Source of the DNA: Paraphoma chrysanthemicola
Lineage: Eukaryota; Ascomycota; Dothideomycetes; Pleosporales; Phaeosphaeriaceae
Length of the DNA stretch: 64,000 nt
NCBI GenBank assembly: GCA_020744225.1
Contig: JAGMWG010000011.1
Coordinates: 1,411,356 to 1,475,355, forward strand
Direction of reading: 5' to 3'
Shown here: one piece after another, positions 33,508-45,830 of the stretch
Layout of the letters: each line of letters opens with the position of its first letter
How positions within the stretch are numbered: the stretch's first letter is position 1
Program-made: the position numbers and the translations under genes
Notes under the pieces: model-generated
Database searches by the model: none
The model's input: only the letters and a program-made list of their open reading frames with translations
Told to the model about the DNA's origin: nothing

Positions 33508-35841
33508 TCACGACGCTGTACCCAGCGGTTTTGCGTACTTTCTCCACACCTCTAGAAAATCAGCGCGATCCTTGGTACCATGAAAGTCAATGTCCAGTTT
33601 TGTATATCCGAACGCATTCACCTTGCCCGACCCTAAAGTTGCCCGTTTGCTGCGCATAGTGAAATGCATAAAGTTCACGGACACTGCTGACGAGGAGTCT
33701 GTGCCACTCGGTGCTATCCCTGGAGGCTCCATCGAGTCTCTCCGTTGCGTGTCGATTGGACTGAGCGGTACTGTATCGCCGCTGGCTACGCTCTGAGACG
33801 ACGTGCGCCGTTGAAAGAGCTTGTCTGGTGCCCATTTTGAAGCTTCTCTCGAGAACACCAGTCTCAGCTCGTCGCTTCGTCGGGCATACACAGATTCTGG
33901 TATCCACTCGAACGCGTAATGCGGTTCCTCCACCCAGTGACCCTTCTCTTCCAGCACACTCGTGAAAAACAAGAGGACGAGGACATCATAAGTCACTGGT
34001 CCGGTGGGACCCCGACGCGTCTCGCTGCGGCGCCAAAGTCTCAGATTTCTGCCACGACATTCGGGTCGGTTTTTGTCCGAAGAGATTCTGCGAACAGATT
34101 TGTCGAACAGAAGCTCGGCAGCATCTTTCCCGTCGCCAGTGTATAGCAGGGTCTGGAACGCAGCTGACGCGTCAGGATCTTGGAAAGTATATCTTATGTC
34201 CTTCCATTGCTTGTCCAATTGGCCGTATGAGCTACGGGGAAAGTCGACTGAGGTTTCGCCGTCTATCGTCGTTGTTCGTGGGAGCGAGGGACCAGTGGAG
34301 GGAAAATCTTGAGCGATCCATACCCTGGCCTTCCCGTCCCGTCTGGAACGGTACGAGGCGCGCAAGGATATCCCTCCATCTTCACGATATCTCCAGTGTA
34401 GGTCGCACTCCTGAGACTCAGATACACCATTTCCCTTACTACCAATACGACCGCCCGATATGCGCTCAACTTGGACTTTGCGACAGAGTTTGCTCCAGTG
34501 AAGTGCCCCTTCACCCAGGGCGAGAGATCTGAGTGATATAGAGGACAATACGGTACGTAGGGTAGGCGAGAAGGTATCCTCCGGAGTTGTATCTGCCGTG
34601 TGGATGTCGATACCCAGGCCTGGTGACAAGTTTGGGTCTGAAGAGATGCTCATGCTACTCCGAACTGTGGAAATCGAAGATCGCCAAGGCCCTGGAGATA
34701 AGGACGTGGACGTAGGGGAGTTGGTCCAGCCGCCAGAATTGAAGAAGTCCTGCTCAATTTGAGGGCTCCCACAAGGTGATGGTGTACTGCGAGCTGGGCG
34801 AATTGCTGGCGGTGATGTATCCCGGTTCACGCGACCTGGGAACGCATTGAGATCGATTGAGTTTTCAGTGTCTACCGTATAGGTACGTGGACGTGGTACG
34901 GGCTGCATCTCCCGAACCTGCTGTTTCATCGCATCGCTGGGTGCGAGATGGGTGCGTTTCTCCGCAGCGGACCTCTTTTCCCTATTCTCAACGAACACCA
35001 AGGCATCTTCCACTTCACAACGCAGACGATGTAAGGCATCTGCCGTTTGCACGTCTCTCTGTCTTGCGTCCGCAGACGCCCGCCCCGCGATGTATTGGCC
35101 GTCTTGCTGGTGACTTGGGATTGTGTGATCATCTTGTTCCCGGATGCAGCGATTGAACATCTCCCAGTCTTTGTAGAGCGAGTTTGTGTCTTCTGACTCC
35201 TTCAAAGCAAGTGGAAAGACTTGTGGAGAAGCGGCAAGGTCATGTGTAGTATACCAGGGACTACCTACGCTCATGGCCCGGTGGCGAGGCTCCAACAGGA
35301 GACGCTGCTCTCGTTTAGTAGTTTCCAGGCTGTGCCGCCTGATCTCGGTAAGTTGATGATCGGAGTTTCTAACGGACACTTACAGATGTAGGGCCGATAG
35401 ACACATATTCAGGGCTTGGAAATGTCCAGTGATCTGTCTCCGTAGACCTTCTAACTCATTTTGTTTCCCGATATACTTGATTGTCCATACAATTTTCGAG
35501 AAACCCATCCTTTTGTCAACCAGATTCTCCTGATATGGTCTCAGGCTTGCTTCGCATTTCGCCAACGTATTTTTAAAATTCTCGACAGGAAACGGCAACG
35601 GCTTGCCAAAGTCTTTCATGAGCTCGTCAAGCTCGAGAAGACATTGCGCAAACGTCTGAAACTCACGCACAAGTCCTTCCACCTGAGCCTCGGAGTTCTC
35701 GTTTGCATCTGCGTCCTAGGTCAGCTCTACTAGAGATCTCGTGCGATGCGTCGGCGGTAGCGCACCTTTGAAAGCGATGTAAACTCGCGTTGAAATCTCA
35801 ACTAATTTCACGACATCGGCTGGGCTGAAACCGAACGACAT
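33508..35841 (-). CDS. Fungal protein with conserved N-terminal signalling-type helical domain
   Basis: Three exons on the minus strand: 35766-35841, 35384-35708 and 33508-35338 (introns 35709-35765, GTGCGC..CGCAG, and 35339-35383, GTAAGT..ATCAG), total 743 residues. The N-terminal part (MSFGFSPADVVKLVEIST, then ANENSEAQVEGLVREF and ELDELMKDFGKPLPF) is a helical domain that many Pezizomycotina proteins carry ahead of NACHT, ankyrin or other modules. Here no NACHT or kinase follows. The middle is Ser/Pro-rich and disordered. The C-terminal 400 residues are a probable beta-rich domain of unknown kind. The protein may be a signalling adaptor, but function is unknown. The acceptor at 35709 was chosen because it alone keeps the conserved YIAFKDANENS run in frame. 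Confidence 0.68.
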
Positions 35842-36900
35842 GGCAGTCGGCTCGCGCCGCGCGAAAGCGCAGGTTTTATCGTGACACGACTGCCCATGCA
35901 ACTCAAGACAGCGTCCTCAATAAACAGACCATTCTGTGGCATAAGATGAGCTCGCAGCAGAGTGAATGAAAAATGCGGACTGTCGTCTGAACACCTTGCA
36001 AGGTTCAGGGTCCTTGGAAGGGCTATCGAAAAGGCAGACCGTTTGTGCATGGGGGCGCAGCGCCCTGCACAGGCTTCTATGCGACATTCTAGGCTCATGC
36101 TCATTGCGAGTTAAAATTGTGGCCGCTGCCTGCGAACTTCGACACTTTCCAATGTATTGATTGATAGGCGGCTCGTAAGCATGCATGGAGGTGGCTGTGC
36201 GACCAGCATCCGAATCAAGTAAGGCGTCCACTGACGATGCAATGAGATCGTCAAAGACCTCCACGTGGAGAAGGGACCGGCTAGCATCTAATCCCACCAA
36301 CGCATGTCGAAAACGCCCAGTTCCTCGAGGCGCAGTCCCTTGGTGACTCAAGGCATTGGGAATTCTCCTTTCTTCAAGATAATGAAGCGCTTGCGACCTC
36401 GCATACGTACACGGTGAATTAGACCATGGGTGCGGCACGGCGATTACACCTGTCGCGCATCTTTTGTACATACCAAGTCACAAATCTCTAGCAACCGTAG
36501 CCATATTTACGGACTGGGCTGAAGTGAGTTAGGCTACGGCCATACTAGCGCTGGGTTCGCGTTCCAGCATGGAAGGAACGCCCACCCGGTACGTGAAAGC
36601 AAGGGCGATCGAGGTGATACGAAGTGCATGTGGCTGTACAGACCATGTACGAAGTCGAATGCTCACCGGTGTCCTTGTTCGTGTAAGGATGCAGCGCCTC
36701 TGACACGGCCCACTGCAGGACGCAAAGATTGTGGAGGCTGAAGATTTGTACCTCGAGAATATGAAGAGGCTATCGCAACTACGTTATTACTGATACCAGG
36801 TCCAGCAACTGATTAACCCCAGTCTTGTGTCGCTTCTCTCAAATAACCAAGGCGTGTATAACTGCTGGCTCCCAAGTCGGATCTCTAGTCTGTCTCAGCC
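35842..36900. other. Intergenic region
   Basis: A 1.06-kb divergent region between the minus-strand signalling-type gene and the phosphate permease. An open frame of 184 codons on the minus strand (35917-36471) has no motif and weak codon quality, so I do not call it a gene. Confidence 0.4.
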
Positions 36901-39071
36901 ATGGGTCTCCGAAAGTGGGTCGCGCGACCTTTGCATGGTCGTCACATGGGTATCGAGGATCTTATCGCTGGAGGTGATGGTGTTCCAGTATGCATCACCC
37001 AAACGTTTTCAAGATGCTTTGAGCTGGCTGTTGTCGATAGCTGATTCGATATTTCTAGGAGACGAAACGGCGTCGATGGACATTGCAGACCATTGACCAA
37101 GCACCATTCCAGATCTGGGTGGTGATTGTCGCTGGCATCGGGTTCCTGACCGATGCGTTCGGATTATTTGCATTAAATGTTGTCACTCCAATGCTCGGCT
37201 ATGTTTACTGGCCAAGTGACGATCCCGATAGGATACCTTCAGTGCCAGCATCTATCAAGACAGCCATGATGTGCTCGACGCTTGTGGGCACCATGGTTGG
37301 TCAGATTGGTTTCGGGTTCGCCGCAGATATTCTTGGTCGACGGAAGATGTACGGGCTGGAATTGGTCATCATTATCGTCGGCACGATGTTCCTGCTCATG
37401 AGTTCAAATGGCGAAAAGAACAGCATGGCAGTTGGTGGTTGGCTTATCACCTGGCGAACCATCATGGGTATGTACAACAGCTCGAAACTTGGACCCAGGC
37501 GCTGATAAGGCCAAAAAGGCATTGGCATTGGCGCGGACTATCCATTGAGTGCTGTGTGTAGATGAGAATTCCTCGTGATCGTTTTCAAGGTGTTCTGACG
37601 ATGCCTTCAGGTCATAACGGCAGAGTTCGCGCCAAGGAGGTACCGCGCCCGTATGCTAAGCTGGGTTTTCTTCGCACAACCAATCGGGCAGCTGCTTGCT
37701 AATGTTCTCTCGCTCGCCGCTGTTGAAGCATACCAGCCTTGGATCGAACAACAGTTGCACTACTGTAGGCCAGAAGACGACGCATGTTATCGCGCAATTG
37801 ATCGACTCTGGAGGCTAACGGTGGGCATTGGAATCATCCCAGCCGTCATCGCTCTTGCTTTTAGATTCACAATCCCAGAGTCTCCGCGATATACGTTAGA
37901 CATTCTCCAGAATACGACAGGCACTCTCGAAGACACCGCGAAATACTATGGTGCACCAGAACTACACCCAGAGCACGGCCAAGTAGAGATGCTTCCAACT
38001 ACTCCAGACATTCGCGTAGTACGGCGAACATCTGCTTGCTCTGAGATTGCGCCCGAAGAAGAAATCCTTAGTGATAGTGAATCCGAAGGCGGATCGAGCG
38101 ACGTGCAGGACTATCATGCGCCCCCTCAGTCTCAACTTCCTCCCGGAGATCCCAGTCTAGCCCCACCTCTGGCTTCCTGGAGTGATGCAAGAAGCTTTTT
38201 CATCACGGAAGGTAACTGGCAGTATCTGTTGGGAGTATCCCTTGCCTGGCTGTTCCTGGACTTTGCATGTAAGTTGCAACCGCCCGTATGTCAATTATAA
38301 TTAACTCTCCAACTTCCAGTTTATGGACTGGGTCTTTCCTCGCCGCAGATCGTCAGTCACATCTGGGAAGAACCCAATATCGATGACAAGACGAGACCCA
38401 GGTTTCCCTCCGTCTACCAATCGCTCCGAGACAACAGCCTGCACACACTGGTCATGGTATCCATTGGAACTATCACGGGCGGTCTCCTCATGATCAAGAT
38501 TGTAAAACATGTCTCACCCAAGGTCATTCAATTCTGGGGATTCCTGGTGCTGTTTGTGCTATTCATCGTAACCGGAAGCGCATGGACCAAGCTGCTTGAA
38601 TCCAGTCGCTCAGGTCTGATTGTGCTTTATGTGCTCAGTCACATCGCGTTCAACCTAGGTCCAAATGTGACCACATTTATTGTATGATTACGCCACCGAT
38701 TTCAGATTTGCCCAGCTAATATGGCACAGATACCGGCCGAGATTTTTCCAACTCGTTATCGATGTACATGCCACGGCATCGCTGCAGCCTCTGGAAAACT
38801 TGGCTCATGGCTTGTTCAGATCTTCCTCGCTTACGCCTTTAAGTCCAAGAGCACGAAGGATCAGTACGAGTGGGAGAAGAACCACTTCGGTCAAATCCTA
38901 CAGGTCATGAGCGCTTTCATGGTTGCGGGTGCAATCACTACGTACTTCCTCGTACCGGAGACGCGAGATCATGACAATAAGAGCAGAACCTTGGAGGTGC
39001 TTGCATGTGGTAAGAAGGTTATTGATGAACTGAACCAACAGCGAAGGAGAGAGGATGAGGATGACTCGTGA
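36901..39071 (+). CDS. Inorganic phosphate:H+ symporter, MFS (PHO84-type)
   Basis: Six exons, 36901-36987, 37059-37467, 37519-37553, 37611-38268, 38320-38681 and 38730-39071. All introns are GT..AG and phases close, giving 630 residues. Exon 3 is only 35 bp and encodes the conserved GIGADYPLSA. Other PHS-family marks are QTIDQAPFQIW before helix 1, FAADILGRRKMYG, APRRYRARM, WLFLDFAFYGLGLSSPQI, and IPAEIFPTRYRCTCHGIAAA in helices 10-11. An acidic loop between the two six-helix halves (EEEILSDSESEGGSSD) is usual for fungal members. It imports phosphate with protons across the plasma membrane, usually under Pho4/NUC-1 control, for which I did not identify sites. The start was chosen by splicing to the conserved RRRWTLQTID run. 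Confidence 0.9.
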
Positions 39072-39167
39072 GTCTAATTACGACAACGATCATACAAGAG
39101 ATCCACAAAAGGCTATTGGTGTCGTCGTAGTGCAACCAAATGTGACAATGCCTGGGAATCTCACCAA

Positions 39168-40769
39168 TCACTGCCGAGCATTTGCCTTTGGCGTCTCGTT
39201 TATGACTGTTGTTCCAGCCGCAAGCTCAATCTGTTCCGCCGTGCCCTTGCTCAGCTCAGCGTTGTCCACGTGGTTGGCACCACCAAATAGCGCGTCGATC
39301 TGCTCAATTTCCACATTCTTCGTCTCCACGATGAAGAACCAAACATAGAAGAACAACACTATGTTGATCGCTCCAAACATATACATGGCGTAGAATCCTT
39401 CGTTTGCTAGGAATATGGGAAATGCCTGTTGCAAGCAGACATTGGCGACGTTCTGCGCTTGCGACGAGATTGCAATGGCTTGGTTTCTGACGTTCATGCT
39501 GAAGATCTCGCCGGTCCAGATCCAGACCGTGGCTCCCCATGAAGGCTTAAAGAAGAAGGCGAACAAGAACATGAGGAAGACGGTGGCAATGCCGACACTG
39601 CGTGACTTGCCTTCACTTAAGCTTCCCGGAGTTTCGGTCACGACAGCAGCTGCGACAAGCATGCAAAGAGCCATGCCCACAGCACCGACGAGGAACAGGA
39701 ATCGCCGACCGAACCGATCGACTGTCCAAGTCGCATTGAGGGTGAAAATAATGCCAAGCGTACCATTCAGCGCGTTGATCAGCTGAATTGTGTCATTTGA
39801 ACGGAACACAGACTGGTATATTTTGGTCGAGTAGTTATTGAGGGAGCCTTGACCTGTGAGTTGTTGTCCGATGTTCAGGAGAATGCAAAGCACTGTTACT
39901 TGTTAGAGATTTGCTTTGCCAGGTTGCATACAAGACCTACATAGTCGCTTCCTGATGGACTTGTCCTTCCATAAGGCTGAGTACCCCGAGGAGATCTCGT
40001 CCTTTTCGAACTGCAGCGCGCGGGTGATGTCGCTTATCTCATGCTGTACAGCCTCTGGATCGTTGCGCACCTTGGACAAGGCTTGAACAGCGTCTTCTAG
40101 TCGATCATGCTTCACAAGCCAACGCGGACTCTCTGGGCAGAATATGATCGCGCTAATGATGAGTATGGGCGCGAGGAGTTGAAACAGCTGCACTGTCTTC
40201 CAATCCCAATCACCTAGCTTGGCTGAATTCTTGCTGCACGCATAATTGATCCAATAAGCCAGGAAACTGCCGACACTGAAGTTCATTTGCCAGAAACTCA
40301 TGATCTTGCCTCGGCTCTCCGCTGGGGCAATCTCGCTAATGTAAGTTGGACCGGCTGGAAGTGCTATGCCTTGTCCGATACCGACAATGGCGCGACCAGC
40401 AATGAAGCCGCCAATATTGCGTGGTGTAAACGTGGAGATGAAGGTCGATATGATGACGATAATGCAGCCAATGATGATGGCCCACCGTCGACCAAATGTG
40501 TCCGAAATGGGCGCCGAGAAGAACACGCCTGTTCGCGCTTAGTGGCGGTGTCTTGTTCACATTCTAGTATACTCACCAGCGATGATACCTCCAACATTGT
40601 AAGCTGTATTGATGGACCCGATCACGCTCGGTGACGGTTTGTGAAAGTATGCTACCCAGTTTTTCGATCCTTGTACGGCGTTGAACGTTGACGAATCATA
40701 GCCATACAAGATCATAGTCGTCGCCACAACCATACAGACATACCACGCATATCCAGTGCCTTTCGCCAT
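39168..40769 (-). CDS. MFS sugar transporter
   Basis: Three exons on the minus strand: 40577-40769, 39941-40528 and 39168-39892 (introns 40529-40576 and 39893-39940, GTGAGT..ACAG and GTAGGT..ACAG), total 501 residues. Sugar-porter signatures are present: GYDSSTFNAVQGSKNW after helix 1, DTFGRRWA, GRAIVGIGQGIALPAGPTYI, EIAPAESRGK, PESPRWLVKHDR before the central loop, GQQLTGQGSLNNYSTKIYQ in helix 7, and DRFGRRFLFLVGA. There are 12 predicted helices. It imports hexose, pentose or oligosaccharides. Its start codon is 605 bp from the divergent GH43 gene, suggesting shared control and uptake of the sugars that enzyme releases. The substrate is inferred from context only. Confidence 0.9.
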
Positions 40770-41374
40770 AACTCAGGGTCACAAACAACTTCGAAAAGGA
40801 GTCTTCTTATGCAAGATCGCACTCTGCAGGACGGTGATGTGTAGGTTGCTCGATGGTGGCCATCGAGTGTCGCGTCCACGTCGCCCTGATATACGCCACA
40901 TGTAGACTTGATGCATATTGTGTTGGATGCACTTTCGGGTGACTGTTTGGCGTGTCCAAGGCTCGCCAACATCTTCGTGGTTGCCCTGCCAAGCTTGCCC
41001 CGCGGTCGTAGCGCAGATCAGTTCCTCCGAGGACCCGCAACTCCTGCAACTCTCTTTTCATGAACTACCCCGAAAGCCGAATCGCCCTATATCCTCAAGC
41101 TGATGCTACTCATTGGCGGGAAAATGTACCTCCATGACTTTAGGTCGACTGTAAACTTCGCCAAGTCGTGTGTGCTCGTCACACAACACACAACCGGTGG
41201 ATAAATCTTGCATTGCGCAAACGCGGACGACAATTGGCATGTGAAAGCGCGAGGCTTTCCATACGAGACGAAGTCGAACACTGAAACCCAGATTGCATAG
41301 CAAGGACTGAAGCGGGGACGTGGACAACCACCAACTACGTGTACATACAGCCGAACGAAGTCACAACCCTGAAG
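40770..41374. promoter_or_regulatory. Divergent promoter, sugar transporter (-) / GH43 (+)
   Basis: A 605-bp gap between two start codons. It contains GCGGGG at 41312-41317 and its complement CCCCGC at 40998-41003, both matching the CreA carbon-repressor consensus SYGGRG. I saw no clear XlnR-type GGCTAA site. Such short sites occur by chance, so the regulatory reading is weak. Confidence 0.4.
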
Positions 41375-43018
41375 ATGGGTACTTTCAACAATCCTATACT
41401 ACCAGGCTTCAACCCAGATCCATCCGTTATCCGCGTAGGCGAAGACTACTTCTGCGTCACGTCAAGCTTTGAGTACTTCCCCGGCGCACCCATTTACCAC
41501 AGCAAGGACCTTATCAAATGGACCCTTATCGGGCACGCCTTGACGAGAAGATCTCAACTGGATATCAGAACACCTGAACCTGGAGGTGGCGTCTGGGCAA
41601 CTACGATTCGGCACCATGAAGGGGTGTTCTATATCATCACCAACTCTTTCGACAGGTACCGACCACAAGTTGATGACCGAGTGTGGCCGCGGGGCTTTTA
41701 CGTGAAGACCACCGACATCTGGAACGATAGCACCTGGTCGGATCCAGTCTTTTTTGATCAAGTTGGATTCGACTTTGATCTCTTCTGGGATGATGACGGT
41801 ATCGTGTATCTGTCTTCCACCTATCGCAAGGTGGATCGCGATGCACAGTCCAAGTTGAAGGACTTTGCGATTCACGTCTCAACTATTAATCTAGAGACTG
41901 GAACCTTAACTTCCGCGCCGAAGTTGATCCGCGAGTCTTCATCGGGAATCGCGGAAGGATCTCACCTCTTCAAATTCCACGGTTACTACTATCTGTTCAC
42001 TGCAGAAGGCGGTACAGAGTCCGGGCACTGCGAGTATGTGAGCAGGAGCCGTGAAAGCCCCTTCGGACCATGGGAGATGGCGCCCCACAACCCGCTGTGG
42101 CGAAACACTACGGATGACTACATTCAGAACACTGGTCATTGCGACATCGTTGAAGGTCACGACAGCACATGGTGGGCGTTGTGTTTGGGCGTTCGACCAC
42201 GCAAGGAGGAGAGCAGTTGGCGCACGTCCGTCTTTGGAAGAGAGTCCATGCTTCTACCAGTGCGTTGGGAGAATGACTGGCCAATTTTCAACGAAGGAAA
42301 AGCAATTACGCTGCAGATGCAAGGGCCTCGAGCATATCAGCATGAAGAGGACAAAGAGTGGCGAGACGACTTCATTGGTGATGAGCTTGGCCTTGGTTGG
42401 TATAGAAAGAGTGCGAGTCCCGAATTGAACTCAAGAGCATCCACTAATGTCCTCGCAGATACACCCGTCAGGAAGGACTATTCATTTGGTACGCGACCGG
42501 GTTCATTGACATTGCACGGTGGGCCTTATACATTGTCCATGCCCACTTCGCCTACCTTATTGTTGCGGAAGCAACGACATTGGCCCGTTGTGTGGGAGAC
42601 GCAGCTGGACTTCAAACCCAATTCATCGAGAGTGGAGGCAGGTACTGTAGTTTGGTGGAACTATACGTGCTTTGCAAGCATAGGCGTTCGCTTGAAGCAC
42701 GGCAATGGTACCCCTCAAAGACTCATACGATTTACGCCACCAACAAAAGCTGGTGAAGTTGTCGATGCAATTATTTCAGCCGAGGCTGAAGTGCGCCTGA
42801 TCATAGATTGCACGGACACGAGCTACCGCTTCGGGTATCGCGAGGTTGGGGAACCGAGTGAGGATTGGAATTGGCTCGCAGAGGTGGATACACAAGTCCT
42901 GACACGTAGTCCAGACATTGGGCAACCCTTCACGGGCATGATGCTTGGACTTTATTCATATGGAGAGTTGCAACCTGCGCTCACACCAGCTCATTTTGCA
43001 TTCGCTGCGTTTCGTTAG
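41375..43018 (+). CDS. GH43 family glycoside hydrolase (beta-xylosidase/arabinofuranosidase type)
   Basis: Single exon, 547 residues from the ATG at 41375. No signal peptide is visible, so the enzyme may be intracellular. The five-blade GH43 start is clear: NPILPGFNPDPSVIRVGEDY with the general base Asp15, followed by FEYFPGAPIYHSKDLIKW. DLFWDDDG carries the pKa-modulating Asp region. IAEGSHLFKFHGYYYLF contains the general acid Glu. A second beta-sandwich domain (about residues 320-547) is as in two-domain GH43 xylosidases. Family role: releases xylose or arabinose from short hemicellulose fragments. With the adjacent divergent sugar transporter it forms a small uptake-and-hydrolysis pair, which fits cleavage of imported oligosaccharides in the cytosol. 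Confidence 0.9.
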   Translation: MGTFNNPILPGFNPDPSVIRVGEDYFCVTSSFEYFPGAPIYHSKDLIKWTLIGHALTRRSQLDIRTPEPGGGVWATTIRHHEGVFYIITNSFDRYRPQVDDRVWPRGFYVKTTDIWNDSTWSDPVFFDQVGFDFDLFWDDDGIVYLSSTYRKVDRDAQSKLKDFAIHVSTINLETGTLTSAPKLIRESSSGIAEGSHLFKFHGYYYLFTAEGGTESGHCEYVSRSRESPFGPWEMAPHNPLWRNTTDDYIQNTGHCDIVEGHDSTWWALCLGVRPRKEESSWRTSVFGRESMLLPVRWENDWPIFNEGKAITLQMQGPRAYQHEEDKEWRDDFIGDELGLGWYRKSASPELNSRASTNVLADTPVRKDYSFGTRPGSLTLHGGPYTLSMPTSPTLLLRKQRHWPVVWETQLDFKPNSSRVEAGTVVWWNYTCFASIGVRLKHGNGTPQRLIRFTPPTKAGEVVDAIISAEAEVRLIIDCTDTSYRFGYREVGEPSEDWNWLAEVDTQVLTRSPDIGQPFTGMMLGLYSYGELQPALTPAHFAFAAFR

Positions 43019-43667
43019 AGACTTACGTAGCTAAATATCACATTCGCCGTGAGAGCATGAAAGAGCAGTGGACGCGACTTCAACGTGCCTTTTCGATAGA
43101 GCATTCATCTTGGTATGCACGCATCAGCGGTTCCTAAGTTGATTCGATGCGATGCTGCGAGAGTAGTGGCTGGCGGTTATGAGCCGTGAACCCTTGCTCC
43201 CATGAGTTCTTCGCATGCATGCTGCCGAGGCCCGTCCACAATTTCGCTTACTTTCATCCGATTTGGAGTATCAAGCTCCACGTCTGAGCGTTTAATCGGA
43301 TCAGCACAAGGAGATTTTCGGTACATCCCCGCGTTCTCGGTTCGCGAACCCCACATGCTTTCCACAGAAAGCCTTGGCCTCACGTACACCGGTATCACGA
43401 ACTTCTCGGACAAGATAGACGCGAAGCCATTGTCATTGGTGGAAGCGACCGCAACTGTTTGTCGATCTACAATGGAATAATTCCTTCCGAGCCATTGTAG
43501 TCTGCATGCGAGTATTATCGAAGCATGCTAATGTCTTGTTACGATTGCATGGCATGGACTGCAGGAAGCCTAATATCTTACAAATGGGTTAATTGCTTGA
43601 ACATGAAGCGGTCGGCATTCATGGAATCAGACAATCTGCCTCCCTACTCTGTTCATTGTGTATCATC
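43019..43667. other. Intergenic region
   Basis: A 649-bp stretch between the GH43 and pectate lyase genes, both on the plus strand. Small open frames on either strand carry no motif. Confidence 0.5.
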
Positions 43668-44685
43668 ATGCATTGGAAGACAGGTACCTTGATTGTACTT
43701 GCATCTGCCGTCGCATCGCAGAATGTGACTTGCAAGCGTTGCGAAGATGTAGCTCATGGCTTTGCGTCGCTCAACGGCGGCACGACAGGTGGGAAGGGTG
43801 GCAAAGTCGTTCTCGCAAATACGTGGCAGGAACTGAAGACCTATGCTGCGCAGAATGGGTCCCTCATTGTTCGCGTGAACGGCCTCCTCAACGCGGACAC
43901 TCGTGGATTTGAGATCCCGATTGCAAGCGACAAAACGATCATCGGGGTCGGGAAAAATTCAGGTGTCATTGGAGGCGGCTTTGCTGTCAAGGGAACGAAG
44001 AACATCATCTTGCGAAATCTTCAAGTCTCAGATACCCGCATTCCAGAGGACTGGCCTGGGAAGACGGAAGATTGGGACGGTATTCAAGTTGACACAGGTA
44101 CGAACATATGGATCGATCACATGAAGGTAATCAACCGCAACGCGCTCGCTGGCTACTGCCTCCAACTGACGTTTCCAGTTCGCGAGAATGAACGACGGCC
44201 TGATCGACTTGCGGCGCGACTCAGACTACATCACCGTTTCAAGTTGCATTCTGTCCGAACACAACAAAGCCCTCGGCATCGGGTGGACAACCAACGTAAC
44301 CGCGAAGGCCACCATTAACGATAATTTCTTCAACTCGACGAACGCGCGCAATCCTTCTGCGGACAATCTCGACATGTGCCATATGTACAACAACTACTTC
44401 CGCAACTGCACGTCTTACGGCACGTATGCGCGCGGCAATACGAGCCTGCTTGTTGAGAACTCGTACTACGAAAGTGTCTTCGACCCAATTGTTGCGGGTC
44501 CGAATGCGAGCATCAAAGCGAATTGGGTAAAGTTCAAGAACGACGAGGGAGAGCGCATGCTCAATGTGAATGCGGAGAACGTCTTCAAGGCGAGGGACTA
44601 CTATCAATACACGTTGAGAGATCCTTACGATCTTCCAAACGATATTCCATATTTCGCCGGGCCGCAGGATGACATTGGTAGCTAG
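43668..44685 (+). CDS. Secreted pectate lyase, PL1 family
   Basis: Two exons, 43668-44126 and 44179-44685 (intron 44127-44178, GTAATC..TCCAG, phase 0), total 321 residues. The signal peptide MHWKTGTLIVLASAVASQ is followed by the parallel beta-helix core. PL1 marks are KTIIGVGKNSGVIGGGF, DWDGIQVDTGTNIWIDHMK, MNDGLIDLRRDSDYIT (Ca2+-site Asp region), and NCTSYGTYARGNT, where the ARG motif is the likely position of the catalytic arginine in this subfamily. Reads through the intron would break the frame at FARMNDG, so the splice is well supported. The enzyme cleaves polygalacturonate by beta-elimination outside the cell. It lies next to GH43 and sugar transport genes. Confidence 0.9.
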
Positions 44686-44956
44686 CGAGAGAGACTCGCA
44701 CCCAAATAATGTCATGGTTGTATTTTACCTATTTTACCGACAGGCGCATGCGCATTCTTGAGCACGTATCGTCAGCTCTACCAAACTGCAACGAGAAAAT
44801 GACCAAACACAAAGATGAAGCAGCGAAACCAAGTTCACATCTAGTAGCTAGCGAATATCAGTGTTGTCACTCATACTGAAACACTCGCACGATTTTGTCT
44901 GCAGCCACATGCTGCGCTGCATCGATGGTGACCAGGCTCGTGCTGCACAACTCTAG

Positions 44957-45830
44957 TCAATCCCTGACGGACGAGTAGAGAGTGAACTGTCCGAAGAAGA
45001 ATAACACAACGGAGGTGATGGCGACAATGGTGTAGGTGGTTGCAACCTGCATAGTGTGAGTACTGTGGCTTCGGAAAGTCATGATTTCTTTGTACCTTCG
45101 TGTTATCATCCCACAAACTTGGCCTCTTCAAGTGCGTCGTCGCACTCCAGACATGCAAGAACATACCCACAATCATACACAAGGTCGCCGTCGTCAGGAA
45201 CATTACTGGCATCTGCCAGGTCATGATCTGCATCAGGCTCGGAGTTTTGCGGCCTGTCTTGCGCGATCGCCTCTGCTCTCCATTGGTCTTCGCTAGTAGT
45301 TTGCGGATATTCTTGAGGCCATCGCGATGCGACGAGAGGCGATGCAGTCTCACGGTCTGGTCTGCCGCCGACAGAATGCTGAACAACGCGAGTATGATAC
45401 CGCAATACCAGGATGTGCGGACGGACCACGGGGACTTCTCTCCATTAGGTAGAATGTTTGGCCAACTTCCAGTCGAGGTGAGAACTCCAGCGAGAAGTGC
45501 GGACTGGTCATATTAGTGACTAGGCGGCATAGTGCATCTGATAGAACCTACTACTACACCGACAAAGCTCAATTCGCTCAGCTTGTTGTCTCGCCATAGC
45601 TTGGTCAAGTGGTCCTTCTCTCCCTCATCCTCGGCGTTCAGCAGGATCTCGATGGGATCGTAGGTTGACGGATCTGGAGCGTAAATGCCTCCTCCTAAGA
45701 ATTGAAATGCTCGGAGAATACTCCAATGCTTCCCGTGAGCGCTCCCGGATGACGAGGTTTGCGATGGAGTGCCAAGAATGGGTGTGCGTTCGTTCGAGCC
45801 GCGATGTTCGACGTCGTGCTGTTGCGACAT
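44957..45830 (-). CDS. Hypothetical fungal membrane protein, four helices
   Basis: Three exons on the minus strand: 45552-45830, 45096-45503 and 44957-45046 (introns 45504-45551 and 45047-45095, GTAGGT..CCAG and GTACAA..GCAG), total 258 residues, all phase 0. The N-terminal half is soluble (MSQQHDVEHRGSNERTPILG). A conserved-looking segment precedes the helices (LTKLWRDNKLSELSFVGVV). Hydrophobic helices are SALLAGVLTS, WYCGIILALFSILSAA, VMFLTTATLCMIVGMFLHVW and TYTIVAITSVVLFFGQFTLY. Proteins of this layout are common and uncharacterised in Pezizomycotina. A 17-bp tandem triplet lies 41 bp upstream of the start. Confidence 0.7.

Noticed and set aside
35917..36471. 184-codon minus-strand open frame
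   Set aside because: No recognisable motif, many Cys/Arg/His in a pattern typical of random GC-rich frames; left as intergenic although a lineage-specific gene cannot be excluded.
36541..36620. Possible tRNA because of a GGTTCGCGTTCC string
   Set aside because: No acceptor stem, anticodon arm or D-loop consensus can be folded around it.
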